Shown here: positions 5,770 to 6,781 of the stretch, piece after piece
How positions within the stretch are numbered: position 1 is the first letter of the stretch
Layout: each line of letters begins with the position of its first letter
NCBI GenBank assembly: GCA_003669255.1
Contig: QWPO01000150.1
Coordinates: forward strand, 1-6,781
Reading direction: 5' to 3'
DNA length: 6,781 nucleotides
Source: Planctomycetota bacterium
Lineage (GTDB): Bacteria > Planctomycetota > Planctomycetia > Pirellulales > UBA1268
Made by a program: the position numbers and the translations under genes
The notes under the pieces: model-generated
Databases searched by the model: none
What the model was told of the DNA's origin: nothing
The model's input: only the letters and a program-made list of their open reading frames with translations

Positions 5770-6740
5770 GCGGCGCCACTGGCTTCGCGGCAGGGCCTCC
5801 GGCGGTCGGGCTCGGCCTGTGGAAGATCGAGCGCGACCGTACGGCCGATGTCGTCGCCGAGGCGATCCGCATCGGCTACCGCCACCTCGATTCGGCCTGC
5901 GACTACGGAAACGAGCGGGAGGCGGGGGAGGGGATTCGCCGGGCGGTCGCGGCCGGTCACTGTCGCCGCGACGACCTCTGGATCACGTCGAAGCTCTGGA
6001 ACACCTACCACGAACCTTCGCGGGTGCGGGCCGCCTGCGAGCGGACGCTCGCCGACCTCGGCGTGGAGCAGCTCGACCTCTACCTCGTCCACTTTCCAAT
6101 CGCGCTTGAGTTTGTGCCGTTTGAGGAGCGCTATCCACCCGGGTGGGTTCGCGACCCCGCCGTGCCGGCCCCGCGGATGCACCAGATCGAGGTGCCGCTC
6201 GCCGACACCTGGGGCGCGATGGAGCGGCTCGTGGAGGCGGGGCTCGTCAAGCAGATCGGCCTGTGCAACTGTCCCGTCGGCGTGATCCGCGAACTGGCCT
6301 CACGGGCCCGCATCGCGCCGGCCGTGCTTCAGGTGGAGATGCACCCGTTTCTCGTGCAAGAGAAGTTGCTGCGATTCTGTCGCGAGTCGGGGATGGCAGT
6401 CACAGCATTTTCGCCGCTGGGCGCGGGCTCGTATGTGCCGCTCGGGATGGCGACTGCGGAGGATTCCGTGCTCGGCCATCCAACCGTGCAGGAGATCGCC
6501 TTGGCGACCGGCCGCACGCCCGCGCAGGTCGTGCTCCGCTGGGGCATCCAGCGAGGTACGTCGGTGATTCCGAAGACATCGCGGCTCGAGCGGCTCGCCG
6601 AAAACCTCGACGTGGAATCGTTCACGCTCGACGACGCTCAGATGCGGGCCATCGCCGGGCTCGATCGGCACCGCCGGTACAACGATCCGGGCGAGTTCTG
6701 CGAACTCGCCTTCGGGACGTTCTTCCCGATCTACGACTGA
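5766..6740 (+). CDS. Aldo/keto reductase, xylose-reductase-like (AKR2-type)
   Basis: This gene encodes 324 residues, the usual full length for an NAD(P)H-dependent aldo/keto reductase with a TIM-barrel fold, cytosolic. The catalytic tetrad is complete: D42 (in H-L-D-S-A), Y47 (in D-Y-G-N-E), K76 (in S-K-L-W-N) and H109 (in V-H-F-P). Features of the AKR2 group (fungal xylose reductases, plant aldose-6-phosphate reductases) include H-F-P-I-A-L-E-F-V-P at 109-118, Y-P-P-G at 123-126, L-Q-x-E-x-H-P-F-L near 190-198, the cofactor loop I-P-K-T-S with R and N following, and Y-N-D-P near the C-terminus. The likely reaction is reduction of a sugar aldehyde to its polyol; the exact substrate cannot be read from sequence. 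The usual S-N-F/Y of the I-G-x-S-N segment is C-N-C here (167-169), keeping the cofactor-contacting Asn but replacing Ser. The start is GTG 5766, overlapping the previous stop by four bases, with AAGGG at 5752-5756 as a ribosome site; it places the G-L-G-L-W-K motif (15-20) at the normal distance. Positions 6741-6781 after it show nothing identifiable beyond a 7-base A-run. Confidence 0.95.
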   Translation: MSGATGFAAGPPAVGLGLWKIERDRTADVVAEAIRIGYRHLDSACDYGNEREAGEGIRRAVAAGHCRRDDLWITSKLWNTYHEPSRVRAACERTLADLGVEQLDLYLVHFPIALEFVPFEERYPPGWVRDPAVPAPRMHQIEVPLADTWGAMERLVEAGLVKQIGLCNCPVGVIRELASRARIAPAVLQVEMHPFLVQEKLLRFCRESGMAVTAFSPLGAGSYVPLGMATAEDSVLGHPTVQEIALATGRTPAQVVLRWGIQRGTSVIPKTSRLERLAENLDVESFTLDDAQMRAIAGLDRHRRYNDPGEFCELAFGTFFPIYD

Positions 6741-6781
6741 CGCGGCAGCGGTTCGCTTCGGGTGGCGCAGAAAAAAAGCTG

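Noticed and set aside
6771..6777. A-run after the reductase as a terminator signal
   Set aside because: It would be a T-run only for minus-strand transcription, whose hairpin would have to lie beyond the window. No clear GC-rich stem precedes it on the plus strand.
1..6781. A novel defence or mobile system
   Set aside because: No effector pair, transposase, integrase or toxin-antitoxin signature is visible. The basic-tail protein with a doubtful nuclease-like fold is the nearest candidate and is reported separately with low certainty.

Overview
The window looks like a chromosomal stretch of a high-GC bacterium, most likely a planctomycete (Pirellulales-like). This rests on three signs. The gaps between genes hold short palindromes of a kind I recall being frequent in planctomycete genomes. 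A small protein carries a Lys/Ala-rich histone-H1-like tail. There is also a large secreted protein that I cannot assign to a named family. This placement is inference; no rRNA or other marker gene is present.

Layout from left to right. Positions 1-134 are intergenic and hold two tandem copies of a palindrome (element E). Positions 135-2624 on the minus strand encode an 829-residue exported protein with POTRA-like repeats in its N-terminal half and a Cys-containing C-terminal half of unknown function. Positions 2625-3049 are a 425-base divergent intergenic region packed with palindromic repeats in alternating orientation: four copies of a CCGTAAGGC-core element, two more E elements facing each other, and a 17-base tandem duplication. 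Positions 3050-3730 on the plus strand encode a DUF2293 protein. Positions 3708-5060 on the minus strand encode a YihY/BrkB-family inner-membrane protein with a C-terminal winged-helix-like extension; its 3' end overlaps the DUF2293 gene by 23 bases. Positions 5203-5769 and 5766-6740 on the plus strand form a two-gene unit with a 4-base start/stop overlap. The first encodes a small alpha/beta domain, possibly a degenerate PD-(D/E)XK fold, fused to a histone-H1-like basic tail. The second encodes an aldo/keto reductase of the xylose-reductase type.

The genes do not form an obvious single pathway. Only the last two are likely to be co-transcribed. I see no rRNA, tRNA, CRISPR array, transposase gene, phage gene or recognised defence system. 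The most interesting parts are the REP/BIME-like repeat mosaic between 2625 and 3049, with base-pair covariation in one palindrome family, and the nuclease-like domain plus histone-tail fusion at 5203-5769.
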